A stretch of 64,000 nt of DNA from Aquatica leii (lineage: Eukaryota > Arthropoda > Insecta > Coleoptera > Lampyridae). The notes beneath the pieces are model-generated. The model was not told the origin of the DNA and did no database searches. It saw only the letters and a program-made list of their open reading frames with translations. The stretch covers positions 48,976,837 to 49,040,836 of the forward strand of contig CM069438.1 of assembly GCA_035610365.1 (NCBI GenBank). The letters run 5' to 3'. Below, piece after piece: positions 22,615 through 34,500 of the stretch. The position numbers and the translations under genes are program-made. Each line of letters starts with the position of its first letter. Position 1 is the stretch's first letter.

Positions 22615-24885
22615 GTCACAGAGAGGACGAAAGAGGCCGAACTGTAATGGAGTGGCTAGAGTCACAATACATGTGCCTGATAAATGTTGGCAATACTCTC
22701 ATCTTCTCCTCACGCGGGTCCACTTCTATAATCGATGTTACGTGCGCGAGTGCCAGGGTAGCCTCCAAGATCAAGGGATGGAGGGTGATGCATGACAAGT
22801 CGCTAAGCGACCACATTACATCACTTATGAAATAGCCGCAGATATGCCTTTCCATAACCACCGCCACTTCCTCCCATCATGGAATATTAATCGACTGAAC
22901 AAATAGAAACTCAGGAACACCTTCGACCGTCTCATACACCTATGCAAAGAAGTAACACCGGAAACTTTGACAGACGTAATAATCCATTGCTGCGATGCCA
23001 GCATGCCCCGACGCAAAGGAAACAACCACACTGGGATTTACTAGTGGAACGACGACCTGGCACGTCTTAAAAAGGAATGCCAACGCGCCAGAAGATCATC
23101 GGCGAGAGCCAATAAGAAAACCAACGGCTGATTAACCACAGAAAACCACTACTACAAGGAGTGTAGGAAGGAACTCCGTAGAGCCATATATGCCGCTAAG
23201 CAAACGGCATGGCTGGAGCTCTGCAAAAGCGTAGACCGTGACCCTTGGGGTAAGGGGTATAGGATAGCAACGAAAAGGTTGAGGAAAACACAGCCCGGTG
23301 CTCAACCCAACCAGCAGCAACTGCACACAATAGTTAAAGAGTTATTCCAACAGAAACCTTCAAGGAACACCTCCAAGTCTCCGATCGCATACCCCACATC
23401 TCTATTCACAGTTGAGGAAATGATTGCTGTGGCCAAGAACTTAAATAGCAGAAGGGCCCTTGGCCCAGACGGCATTCCGGCAGAAGCTCTGGCGGAGATC
23501 GTTATTAACAGCCCTGCTTCAATTGCCCACCTAATGAATCACCTATTGCAAACACAAACATTCCCGTACATATGGAAAAAGGCCAGGCTCGTCCAACTTG
23601 ACAAAGGGAAAAGGACCTCTAATGAGGCTATCTCCTACAGACCCCTATGTCTATTAAACACATTTGCCAAGATGTTCGAGCATCTTATACTTGAGAGACT
23701 AAGATCCAGCATCGATGCGTCAGGGGGGCTATCTGAGCACCAATATGGCTTCATGCGAGGCAAGTCCACCATAGATGCCTTAGAAAGGGTTGACCAATGG
23801 GCCAGAACGACCCGAGCAGGCACCTGGAGAACAAGAAGACTATGCGCCCTGACCACGCTAGATGTTAAATGTCAATTCACTAGCGTGGCCAATCATTATA
23901 GAAGCCCTTAAGAGCAAGAAGGTAGATACATATCTTGTGAACATTATAGAAAGCTACCTGGAAAACAGGATTCTAATGATACAAGGGCTTGATGGCGTGG
24001 AATCTGTCCAGGTGACCTGCGGGGTCCCGCAAGGTCGTGCCACAAAACCACGTCCGCTACCTTGGCGTCTACCTAGACAAGTACTTAAACTACGGACACC
24101 ATGTAAAGATGGCAGCAATCAAAGCTGCCAAAACGGCGGCGGCTATATCTATCATCATGTCAAACGTAGACGGACCGAGTATGTCAAAACGGCGTCTCGT
24201 ATCATCGGTTGTAACATCAAGCATACTATATGCAGCGCCTATATGGGCCGGGGCCATGGAGATAGGAAAGTACCATGGTATAATCCAAAAAATGCAGAGA
24301 AGAGTTTGCATTAAAATCATTATGTGTTATAGAACTATCGCCACGGAAGCAGCACAATTACTTGCCGGTACTATCCCATGGGACCTCCTAGCTAAGGAAA
24401 GACGCAGACTGAGGGAAGGCCTCGGTACCAGAAAAGAAGCTAGAAAGGAAACGCTCCAACACTGGCAGGCAAGATGGCAAAGTGGCCTAAAGAGCAAATG
24501 GACCTGGCGCTTGATTCCCAACATTGTTCCGTGGCTAGAGAGACACCACGGGGAATTAAATTACCACCTATCGCAAGCGTTGACAGGGCATGGCTGCTTT
24601 GCCATTTACCTGCACGGTATTCGAAAGAAAAGCCACCCCTTCTGAATTTACTGTAGGGAGGTGGACGATGTTGAACACACGATGTTTAACTGCCCACAGT
24701 GGACCAGCCTAAGGTACGATATGTCAGACATTACACCGGAACTCCTAATCTCACAGATGCTGAGTTGCAGGCAAAAATGGGAAAGCATAAACTCAACAAT
24801 TGTTGGAATAATGGGCATGAAAGAAGCAGACTACCTTAGGCTGGAGAGAAACGAAACTACCGCGGGCCAAGAGTAACAACGACTG
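22615..24885 (+). pseudogene. R1-clade LINE, decayed and internally deleted
   Basis: The first part (22640-22835) is the end of an R1-type endonuclease: MEWLESQYMCLINVGNTLIF, then SSIIDVT-like STSIIDVTCASARVASKI and SLSDHI, the SDH catalytic motif. Next comes the linker KECQRARRSSARANK, YKECRKELRRAIYAAKQTAW and DPWGKGYRIATKRLR. The reverse transcriptase follows: LNSRRALGPDGIPAEAL, WKKARLVQLDKGKR, SYRPLCLLNTFAKMFEHLIL, GLSEHQYGFMRGKSTIDAL and TTLDVK. A frameshift near 23865 leads to CGVPQGR. The YADD-containing palm is then deleted, and the frame resumes at HVRYLGVYLDKYLNY. The tail keeps a CCHC-like finger, CREVDDVEHTMFNC. R1 elements in many insects sit in 28S rDNA, but I see no rDNA flanks here, so this is a non-rDNA relative or a displaced copy. 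Confidence 0.92.
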
Positions 24886-25029
24886 GGATTCAGATGCCGT
24901 ATTAAAGAACATCAAAATATCAAGTACGCTATCCCACATAAAAGATTTTAATCTGTCCATTAAGTAATCAACTTTATGTTTGTGTTCTTCTCTATGTTTG
25001 TACCATCGACTCATACACAACTATATACA

Positions 25030-25165
25030 ACAATTTTAAATATATGTACAAGCTTTTTATTATACTTTACCTTTATCATTGAGCACAGGACTATTACAAT
25101 ATTTTAAATGCATGTACAAGCGTTTTATTATTATATTTTACCTATATTAATAAGCACAGGACTGA
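25030..25165 (+). repeat. Tandem duplication, about 68 bp
   Basis: Two copies of a unit containing TTTTAAAT..ATGTACAAGC, TTTTATTAT, TTTACCT and GAGCACAGGACT / AAGCACAGGACT lie head to tail just after the R1 frame. They are probably part of the 3' tail of that LINE or its flank. Confidence 0.7.
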
Positions 25166-26869
25166 TTCCATCTAGCTAGCAAACCGGTAGAATAACTGGC
25201 GATGCAGCTATAGCCTCAGAGCGACCGACGTAGTATCTTGTACTCTCTCTACCGCAAGTTTAAGAAATCGACAGTTTAGTGCCTAACACAGAATGGTAAC
25301 ATTCGCTGATCAGTTCAGCACTTTGACAGCAGCTTTGACTCGCCTAGTTATGAAGGGTCGAAGCAGGGATAGACTGCCTAAGCACCCTCCGCTCTCCAGT
25401 CCAATCTGTGCTTAAGCTAGTTTCTAAGCCTCCGAGAAGCCATACCAATAGGTAATGCACTGAATAACGAAGGTTTCTGGTGGGGTTCTTTATCGCCCTC
25501 GGATAATCGTGCCGAGCCACGTTGGATAAGTTGCCATCCCAGTTTACTTTGCCTTTTAGACATTAAATGCGCTAGTACGAATACTAGAATCGGGTAGATT
25601 GCTGTAAGTTTTATGGGTCAAGGAAACTTACGTAGACCCCGAGCGTATCGGACTGTGTACGGTTACCCATAAAACGTTTTCGCTGCCGGAAGAACAAGTC
25701 TATCGTAATATGCTTTGTAGCAAAAGAACTTGATCTTTCTTTTTCCTCCAGAACTAGGTCTCGATTTACCAGCATTGGCAAAACCCCTGAACTCAGCCCG
25801 TGTCTCAAGATACTGGGTCTTAGGAGTCGAAACTAGGTCTAGTTTTACCGGCATGGTAAAACTATAAAAAACAATTGGCTCCAGTTTCGGTCTAAAACCA
25901 AATCCCGGAATTGGGTAGAGTTGATATTGCTCTAAGGGCAGCAGCCACATGGCATATGGCAAACCGCTCCTGCTCGGACACAAAATCCTTAACTCACGGA
26001 CGTTTTACTTCCGTAGAAGAGAGCTTATCAATAAACTAGCTTCGGCACGACTACTACCACGTTGGGATATAGTCACGACTGTTGGCTAAGCTCATGCCGG
26101 AATTGGATGAAAACGTATCTATTTTATGGGCAACACCACATGGTTGAATATAGGGTCGTGTTAGTAATTTCGTTTACAATCGAGGGCATTAATATAGCAC
26201 CAGTACTGACCAGACACTATTCAAAATGCACTGTGTGGAGAGGATTAACATTACACTCTGGCGGATACTGCTATGATCGCAATTTTTTTTCTGTTACTTA
26301 AAGTGTCTTGGTGGAAGTGCTCCCTGTGCTTTAAAGTATCCTAAAAGTTTTAAAACTTTGTTAAATGTATACTCAGTGACATTAAGAGTGCTCTTCCCAG
26401 AAGGAATAATTTCTTTAACGTAATTCTTTGGCAAAATTATGACTATATGGTAGTATGGTAACTATGTCAAATGTTTATCTTAGTAGTTTTTTTGCAAAAC
26501 CAAATTTTGTTTCTTAGTTTTTTTGTGAAGAAACCGGTTTATGTGAATTAACTAGTACAAATATTTTTAGTTACTGTCTTCCTCTACCAGTATCAAACGT
26601 AACAAAATGCCTCGAGTTTGAGGACGTCGAAATTATCACCATCTTAGTGACTTTGACAGGAATAGAATAGTTGCTTATTGAGATGTCGACTTATTCTATT
26701 GCTAAATTGGTGCTGTGTTAATTGTATTGCACTGACAGCGATGCTTTTGTGTTGTGTGTGGACAGAAAATGGTAAAGGATTTTCATGTAATCTAATTGCT
26801 GGCGACTATCTCAGTATGATGCAGTAAGCGGATCGCAGGTTTTGATGTCCTTATATTATAAAGTAAGAT
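25166..26869. other. No recognised gene
   Basis: Base composition is more balanced near 25,200-26,100 than elsewhere. A short imperfect duplication around AACTAGGTCT occurs at about 25754 and 25832. Open frames here (for example 25663-25983, minus) have no recognisable motif. I see nothing firmer. Confidence 0.35.
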
Positions 26870-27865
26870 TAAAAACGCGCCAAAACCGTTGGAAACTAGA
26901 ATGAAAGACACGGTTTAAATACATCCAAAGCTGAAAAAGAGCAAATGACACAAGTTTTAACACAAATATATTTTTATTTTATCACAGAAAGAGAAGTTAG
27001 AAAAGAGAAACGAGGTATATTTACGTAGATGCGATCAACTGTTAATACGTAGAGCGATCACAGACAATAATTGTGGATTCAAGCCCCCTTTGTTTGAGCA
27101 TCACGTCGTACATAAAATTAAACTTGTCGGTCTAACTTTTACATTTTAAAAGAACAAATTGACCTTGGGAAATATAACACAAATATGCAATATCTCAATG
27201 ATTAAAAAATTTTTTAATAATTAATTGTGCGTGCAAACGACTGACCACGTAGATAAAAAAATAGAATAGGAAATACAATACTTACAGTATGCGGCTAGCT
27301 AGCGGCACTGTCCTTAGAATTTCTTAAAATTTATTGTTGAGATAAATGACGTAAAGATAGCGTTATCACAAATAAATTTTTTTGGTTTATACAATGTATG
27401 AGAAAAAAACCAGATGCGCCAAGTTTTCCCCAGATTATTATTGATATTTCGGCGAGTCATCCAATACAGTTATAGTTGTAGTAATTCACTAATGGTTTTG
27501 ATGTCTCTAATTAACGTCGGTTCTACACCATTTTCAATACTTCGTAAATCGTAGTGTCATCGTAAGAATTTTTCGCCTAAAGAGCACAGACAGGTGTCAA
27601 TATTTCAAGATTAATAGGACATCTGTAGGTCGCCAGAGTGGCTAATGATAAAATAGAAGATCAAATTGCGCCTTAAAGGAAAAAGCATTCTTACTCCTAT
27701 GAATTACTCAGTACAAACACATCTTAAATTGCCGTTTAGTACACCAAATTAGCGTGATCTATGATGTTAAAATAATGGAGCTTTGTGTGTGAGACTTTTG
27801 TTCTACCTGAAATCGAAATATACAGTATGGAAACTACAAAGAAATATTTTTAACATAAAACGAAG
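26870..27865 (+). repeat. Dispersed repeat E, longer copy
   Basis: The right third matches 21330-21670. The left part weakly resembles 30640-31330: AACACAAATATATTTTTATTTTATCACAG against a similar T-rich stretch at about 30745, then an ACTTAC motif and ATGCGCCAAG / ATGCGTCAAG. It carries no coding region. An LTR-like nature is suspected from the ACTTAC and TATATTT landmarks it shares with other LTRs here. Confidence 0.35.
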
Positions 27866-28699
27866 AAAACCAACTGGTCAACCACGTAGTACCATAGAGC
27901 GTCAAGATAGGCATTTCAGATAACTAGCTCTACGAGACCGTTTTGCTACTACGCGTCAAATTGCTGACTAATGGTTGTAAGAAGAAGGTAGGCCTGTTAC
28001 TATACGTGCACTATATTGCCGCATTTGAGCCTTTGGACTTTGTTAATGCCGTCTAGGATTAGTGCTTCTTTTGACTTCGAAGTACTGTCGTCAACGTTTG
28101 AGCTGATGCATAGAAATTGGGAGCCAGATGTCTACAGCCACAAATTGCGATTCTGTGTACGTAGAAAAGTACGACGCCGCCGTGGAGAGCGACGTGAAAT
28201 TGATGAGAGGCATGTACACAGGACCGTTGGAATAATGGTTTGGGAGGTAGCCAATCATCACTTGTCTTTAGTTGAGGCACTTTGACAGCTGCGCAAGTCT
28301 CCATATTGCTGGTCGAACTGCGCCCAGCAAACACAGATGGACTTAAATTACTGTTGGATTGCCATTAAATTACGGTAATTTAAGTAGTAATTTAAACACT
28401 AAAAAGGGCGCCATTAAGCAACCACCTAAACTACCAAAAATTCATTGACTTCTAAATTACTAATAAGCTACCATTAAAATACTGTTGTTATATTACCATT
28501 GAATTACTGTTAAACTACTGTTTTGAACTACTAGCAAAACTATTAAATTATTATTAGAACCACTAACACATTTAAAAAAAATAGTCTTTTTAGTTAATTA
28601 TTTGTTTCTGTAATTTTTTATTTATTTCGTTTACAGAATTTGACGCACATGATTGATAAATTGTGGGATTTTTTTTAAATTAGAATTTAATTTAAGTAC

Positions 28700-28790
28700 T
28701 TACTTGGGGTTTGATCCCACGAACAATCAGGAAAATCTCTTGCAACCTAAACGTGTTAACCACTACTCTACCTGACCTAATACTATATAT
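28700..28790 (-). other. tRNA-like / SINE-like stretch
   Basis: Read on the minus strand, it has an A-box-like GTAGAGTAGTGGTTAACACG and, about 45 bases on, a B-box-like GGGATCAAACCCC. The order and spacing fit a pol III promoter or a tRNA-derived repeat. No full cloverleaf is evident, so it is not called a tRNA gene. Confidence 0.45.
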
Positions 28791-29429
28791 GCTAACTACA
28801 CGTTATATATGTTGAATACAAAATCGAGTAACTTATTCGTAATTTAATACTTTCAACGTGAATCATTAAATATTTCACATGACAATCAGACTGATGATGA
28901 ATTAGTCCTATATATACATTTGCATCGCTACGTATTAATTATACTCTTGTTGTTTTTGTTATTCTGTAATCAGGATAATTCATGTCTTAGTTGCTTGAAG
29001 TGGTTTATATAATCCGAATATTTTTGGATACGGCAGGTACATAATTTCATGCAATATTGATATTCTTGTATCATAAGTTATAATATTTACTTTTGTTTTA
29101 TATTTATATTGCGTTACTGGATCCCGCAGATTGACCAATGCTATTTGACTTTCCAATATTAATATTTTCGTAAACTGTACGAAATCTTTTTAGTTGTCGA
29201 TAATAATTGCCACTTTCCTTCTTTCTATGCATTCTTCAAGCAATTGTTTGATAGCAGACCTAACTGTTTGGCAAATATTGACTATTTTTAAAATAATTAT
29301 CTTAACATTTATATAGCAACTCTATTACTACAGACTATTAATTTACCTTGTATTTTAACGGACATTTAATTACCATCAAACTCCCCAACCTAATTCTGGA
29401 ATTACGACTAAGTTACTGAGTAAACGATT

Positions 29430-29860
29430 CAAGCTACCAATCATTACATTACTCCTAAATTACTTTTGAATTGCTGGGTAGTAAAGTGGTAACTCAATTA
29501 CCGGTAAACTACAACGTTCAATTTTTTAATTACTCTTAAGTTACTGGTTAAACTATTTTTAAGCTACCCACCATTACATTACTCCTTAACTACTTTCCAA
29601 TTACTGTGTGGTATAACGGTGACTCAATTACCATTAAACTACAACGTTCAATTTTTTTATTACTCTTAAGTTACTGCTTAAACTATTCTTAAGCTACGCA
29701 CCATTACATTACTCCTTAATTACTTTCTAATTACCGGGTAGTATAATGGTGACTCAATTACCATTAAACTACAACGTTTAATTTTTTAATTACTATTAAG
29801 TTACTAATTAAATTACTTTTTTGCTACCACAATACTGAAATACTCCTAAACTACTTCGTA
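29430..29860 (+). repeat. 130-bp tandem repeat, about 3.3 copies
   Basis: The marker ACAACGTT(C/T)AATTTTTT occurs at 29511, 29641 and 29771, exactly 130 bp apart, with the intervening sequence conserved (TTACATTACTCCT, GGTGACTCAATTACC and others). It lies wholly inside the TIR element. Confidence 0.9.
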
Positions 29861-30639
29861 TACTACTTTTAAACTAGTAACCATTTAAATTACTGCTAAA
29901 CGTCACCTTAGACTACTCTTAAATTACGAAAAAAATTGAATTACTTATAAATGACTTTTCAATACCCAATAAACTACTAAATTAAGCTACCTTGTGTTTG
30001 CTGGGCGGAGTTACCGGATTTAAATCCCATCACACATGAGTGAGATGTGATATGAAGGAGGCGAACCACTTTGCACCGTTCTCGCCAGACTCTGGCAGAG
30101 TTAATCCACGAAGTTCAAGTTGGTTGAAACAAGGTACAGTACAGCATTGTACTTAGCTATGGGGACGCCAAACACATTATTAATTTTTGTTGAAATACAA
30201 GTTAATAAAATTTTTTGCAGATGTTATTGTTTCATTTTTGATATAAGACTGCAACATTGCCAAAGTGTTGAAGAAATTATTTCTTCTGGGTGTAACGTTT
30301 TCAATGTTACTGAGTATACTTGCAGTCGATCAAATTGAAGGCATTACTGTAGAAATTAAGTAGGTTTTAGTGTTTTTCTGAAAACAATATTGCTAGGTTT
30401 TTTTTGCTAAGGATTTCTGTTTTTGGATAGATGAGCGTGTGAACTACAACATGGAGTAAATATGGCACATTATCTTGTAAAATGTTTAGTCTGTTATTTA
30501 CACTTATTAATTTAAAACATTGTTACTAAAGATATGTCGAGAAAATATCTGAGGAAAGTGAGATTGTATTTTACGAGGATTTTCTTGCGACGTAAATTAT
30601 TAGCGACTAACTCAGATTCGGAGATTTGGGTCGTAAGCT

Positions 30640-31330
30640 TTGTGGTGCTAAGTTATAAAAGAAGGCACCAAAATGATTAGAAATTAGAATTTTATATCTA
30701 TCCAACATTGAAATAGAATAACTGACAAAACGCTGATTATAACGACAAATATATTTATTTTTTAATAATGTGAAAAGAAGAGGTTGAAAGAATTACGTAA
30801 ACAAGGTAGTTTTAGATACATATATAATAGCAAAGAATATTCTATAAATATCTCAGTTATACCGTTGATACAAGTTCTGAAGGTTATGCAACCCTCCACA
30901 CATAAAGTAAAGTAGAACAAAGTGATACGTAATTTCGGAATTAATCGTTGATTTAATTTGAAACTAGTAATTTCACACTCGTAGCAAATTACATTTATCG
31001 TAAATTGAAACCGAAGAAACAAAAATACGCATGCGTTAATTGTGATATGGCGCATGTATTTTACCTTTGACAAATGCACAAGTTACTGACAAGTCAAAAG
31101 AAGGAGTACTTACGGTCGTCCAAGTCATGCGAATAGCTATTGGGACGCTTCAATCACCTCCTACACAATCACTAAGAAAATGAAGTAAAATTAGGTATAG
31201 GATCGTATCACCATTAAATTGCTTATCGACAAACAATGAATCGTAGTCAAATGCGTCAAGCATCCGAGTGGTTTTGACTAATATTATTGCAGGCGTGCCT
31301 CCAAGGTTATTCGAACATCACATGAAGTAC
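30640..31330 (+). repeat. Possible further copy of repeat E
   Basis: This is a weak alignment with 26870-27560 around a T-rich ATATATTTATTTTTTAATAATG stretch, an ACTTAC at about 31107 and AATGCGTCAAG at about 31252. The stretch 30126-30640 before it shows nothing recognisable. Confidence 0.25.
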
Positions 31331-31589
31331 CAAATATGACTAATTCCTCCAGATTATCTTAAAAGTATCTTAATTAACTAAGAGTCCTTTATAGTAGGTG
31401 CTTCTTATTATAGCTTCTAGCAGAAGGTAATGGATTCATCATGAATCCTTCCAAATTGGACCAACATGTGGCAGTATTGTAAATCGATATGATAATTACG
31501 GGAAAATCTACGTACATCCCAAAAATATGAGTCCATGCTTACCCCAGGAAGGTTTTCACAAAAGCAGCGTTATTAGTGAAAGTGAAGTG

Positions 31590-31657
31590 AATAACATTAA
31601 CATACTACACATATAAATTCACGCATATATCAAAATTCGGGTCGTGTACCGGTTACA
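31590..31657 (-). repeat. 3' LTR of element H, partial
   Basis: It starts (minus strand) TGTAACCGGTAC directly after the polypurine tract and matches the 5' LTR until about 31590, where similarity stops. It lacks a 14-bp piece near its start that is present in the 5' LTR. Confidence 0.75.
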
Positions 31658-31671
31658 ATTCTCCCCCTTTG
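31658..31671 (-). other. Polypurine tract of element H
   Basis: On the minus strand the sequence AAAGGGGGAGAAT abuts the TGTAAC start of the 3' LTR. In retroelements this tract primes plus-strand DNA synthesis. The position is exactly as expected. Confidence 0.85.
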
Positions 31672-31699
31672 TATTCCACATAGCGTCTCGGGTGGGATC

Positions 31700-33010
31700 C
31701 AACAGTGAATGGTATCTGGAATGATTAATTGCAATTTGGTGGCACATCATTTACTACTAAAACTGCTCCAGTCAGGTATTCTCCACTATACCCTTACGGG
31801 GTCGGCCTCTCTTTCTTATGGGGTAGATCGGTGTTGGATTCACACTTTCGGCTTCTACAAAAGGTGTCAATGCAAAAACATCGCGATAATCAGGAGCAGC
31901 GAGTGTATAAGATGTAGGTGATACCTTCTGAATGATAAGATATGGTCTATCTCGTTTTGGAGAAAGCTTAGCACTCAATGAATTCGACCTTTTGCTAAGG
32001 ATATGGGTGTCAACCAGTACCCGATCACCAACTTCGAAAGGCTCTATGTCTCGGCGGTGCTTATCAATATACTTCTTATTTTTGTCTTGTGCTGTTATGT
32101 GTACATGTTAATGAACATTATACAAAGTTTTCTCAATCGTCTGGAGATATGGGGTAATCTCTGGTATGAAATTTTCATTTTCTAGTACAGTGCGCAGTGC
32201 TCTTTAATTCCCGTCCAAAACTTAAATAGGCAGGACTGTAACCCGTAGACAAATGCTTGCTGCTGTTCATCGCGAATTGTACCGAAGGCAATTCTTCCTT
32301 CCATTTAGTATGTTCCGTTCCCAAAATAATAGATAACTGTATCTTCAGATCTCGGTTTCGTCGCTCTTCAGGATTTGAAGACGGGTAATATAAAGGCGTG
32401 AGGGTCTGTTTAAATTCTAGACAATACACAACTTGTTGCATTACCTTTGCAACAAAGTGACTACCATGATTGCTGATAACTCAACGAGGTGTTCTATATC
32501 TTAGAATGATTTGATCAATAATGCATTTTGTGCAAGCTTCAACGGTTTTTAGTTTTAATGGGAAAAACTCCACCCATTTTGTCGCCGTATTCTTGACTAC
32601 AAATATCCAACGTTCCTCTGTTTTCGTCTCTGGAAGAAGTCCAACGAAATCCATAGCTAAGTTTTCGAACCTCTGTGCCAACACTGGAGTTTTTAATAGT
32701 CTAGCTGGCTTTAAATTTTTTGGTTTATAACGCTGACACTTGGAGCATTTCTTTACATGCTGTTCAATATCGCGTCGCATGGATGGCCAATGGTACTTAG
32801 CGCCAATTTCAGTATAAGCCAGTGGATCATGATATTCCTGCAGATTACTTGCCACTTCTGAAGAAGGCAAAACAAATTGAGTCTCTTCACTGTCACTATT
32901 AGGCGGATTACAGTATAGTATTCCGTTTAACATAAAGTAACCTCGATCACTCCATCGATGGAAATCTATTTCATTTGGAGTCGGACTTCCAAAACACGTA
33001 ATCATCTCGG
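31700..33010 (-). pseudogene. Element H integrase, decayed
   Basis: The N-terminal zinc-binding region reads EYHDPLAYTEIGAKYHWPSM, then HVKKCSKCQRYKP (HHCC type). The catalytic core has LAMDFVGLLP (first aspartate). The second-aspartate region near 32460 reads VISNHGSHF, where the family has SDNG, so the aspartate appears lost. The third position reads NPEERRNRDLK, with a glutamate kept. A stop precedes VISNHG. The C-terminal tail (31772-31978) has KLSPKRDRPYLI and ends in an RKRGRPRK basic patch, an AT-hook-like motif. The enzyme would have joined element DNA to the host genome. Confidence 0.9.
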
Positions 33011-34500
33011 GTAATTCTTGTCGATTCAGTTGGCATTAACACAGAGACAGTACACACAAAACATGAATCCAATTTGGCATCATAACACGGGGGACGTGGT
33101 AACGTGACTGTTATAACATTGCCGCGTCTATGAGTGTACTCTATCTTTATGTCAAACGACTGTAAGATCAGTGCCCATCATGCCAGACGACCACTCAGAG
33201 AACGAAGTGACATAAGCCATCGTAATGGTTGATGATCAATCGTTATGCTTACCGTAGATCCATCCAAATAATTTCTGAACTTCTGCACTGCATAGACTAT
33301 TGCCAAAGCTTCTCATTCCGTAGTGTTATAGTTTTGTTAGGCAGCAGTAGAAGGCGATTTGCATATTCAACGGGGCGTTCGTCACGTGTTCCTCCCTCTG
33401 GAGTAGACAGACACCCCGAGCATATGAGCTGGCATCCGTTCGTAGGTTGTATGGTAGACGTGGATCGGCAGGTCGTAGAATGGGCGAAGTAGTTAGCAAA
33501 CGTTTTAGTTTTGCGTACGCTTCTTTTTGATTTGGTCCCTAACACCAGGTTACAGCTTTGCGAGTTACTCCAGCGCAGTTTGGTTTGAACCTTCGAAACC
33601 AACTGCAAGCATACAAAAACGATAAAACCTGTTTAACATTTCGTGGTGATGGTCGCTGTACAATTGCTGATATTTTTCCCGAATCAGGACCAATTCCATT
33701 AGGCGTTATAATATGTCTTAAGTATTTAACACTAGCACAAGCAAAAGTACATTTAACACGATTCGCGTTTAATTTAAAAGTTTTTAATCGTTCTAACACT
33801 ACATGTGCATCTGTAAAATGGTCTTCAAAACTAAACAAAATAACAATTAGGTCATTTAGATACAAAAGCACACTAACATCACCTAAACCTGCTTTAAATC
33901 TGTCTATTAATCGTTAGAATGTTGCCGGTGAATTTCTCAGTCTTCTTAAAACGGTATATCCCAAATGGGGTGACAAAACTTTGTCTTATCACGGTCTTCG
34001 GGTTTTACTGAGACAAGCCAGTATCTAGAAGTTAAATCAATTGTAGACATACACATTGTCAGTTTTGTAGCATTTAATAGATTATCGATCCTTGGAAGTG
34101 GGTAACGGTCAGGCACAGCAACACTATTAATCCGAAGATAATCGACGCATACTTTCATTTTTTTATTCTTTTGCGGCAATGAAGCAACTGGAGCTGCATA
34201 CACTGACTCGCATTTTTCGATGATGTCACTTTTTCTCAATTTCACCTTTCATTGTTTCCTTCTTTGCAGGTGATAGTTTGTATGGCGGTACTGCAATTGG
34301 ACTGTCATCGCTTAATTTAATAGCATGCTCAGCAAAGGGCGTCGCTTCCTGGTTCTTCGCGAATACTTGTCGATGATGTATTATTAGATCATTGAGCTGT
34401 TTCTTTTCAACATTATTCAATTTAATACCTTCATTGTCACGAAGAGCTAATGATATCTCAACTGTATTTATCGCTGTATGATTTTCATCATTCATTCTAG
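33011..34500 (-). pseudogene. Element H reverse transcriptase and RNase H, decayed
   Basis: The pol start is around 34495 (DNEGIKLNNVEKKQLNDLI, then PFAEHAIKLSDDSPI and PPYKLSPAKKE). Next come KMKVCVDYLRINS (family CVDYRKLN), DRYPLPRIDNLL and MSTIDLTSRYW, with the first palm aspartate. The active-site box at about 33865 reads YLNDLIV instead of YLDDIIV, so one of the paired catalytic aspartates is replaced. After it come VKCTFA and ITPNGIGPD. RNase H (33010-33500) is broken across frames. Several shifts separate the blocks. Confidence 0.9.

Larger units (their letters stand above)
28321..30007. mobile_element. Non-autonomous TIR element with ATTACT-rich core
   Basis: The ends are perfect 15-bp inverted repeats, CGCCCAGCAAACACA at 28321 and its complement TGTGTTTGCTGGGCG ending at 30007. 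The 1687-bp interior has no coding frame. It is filled with short units of the type ATTACTNNTAA and GCTACC, and contains a 130-bp tandem repeat near the right end and a tRNA-like stretch near the left end. It interrupts a Tc1-type transposase, which supports insertion as a unit. I could not identify a matching target duplication (flanks GAACTG and GAGTTA) and do not recognise the superfamily. Confidence 0.8.
27870..30125 (+). pseudogene. Tc1/mariner-type transposase, split by a TIR element
   Basis: Left part (27870-28320): GQPRSTIERQDRHF, LALRDRFATTRQIAD and EEGRPVTIRALYCRI form the helix-turn-helix region. They are followed, with stops and frameshifts, by AFGLC, LVLLLTSKYCRQRL, then VRRRRGER and GIMVWEVANHH (family GxMVWGAI). 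Right part (30012-30125): PDLNPIT, where the family has DLNPIE, so the catalytic glutamate reads threonine, then TTLHRSRQTLAELIHEVQV. Between them lies a 1.69-kb element with terminal inverted repeats. The stretch around the second aspartate is missing. This is a different Tc1 lineage from the copy at 10.8-11.5 kb, judging by the RRRGER and GxMVWG motifs. Confidence 0.85.

Noticed and set aside
22615-24885. rDNA-inserted R1 element
   Set aside because: No 28S rRNA sequence is visible at either side; the LINE is truncated and flanked by AT-rich DNA.
28700-28790. Functional tRNA gene
   Set aside because: Only the two promoter-like boxes are visible; the acceptor and anticodon stems do not pair convincingly by eye.
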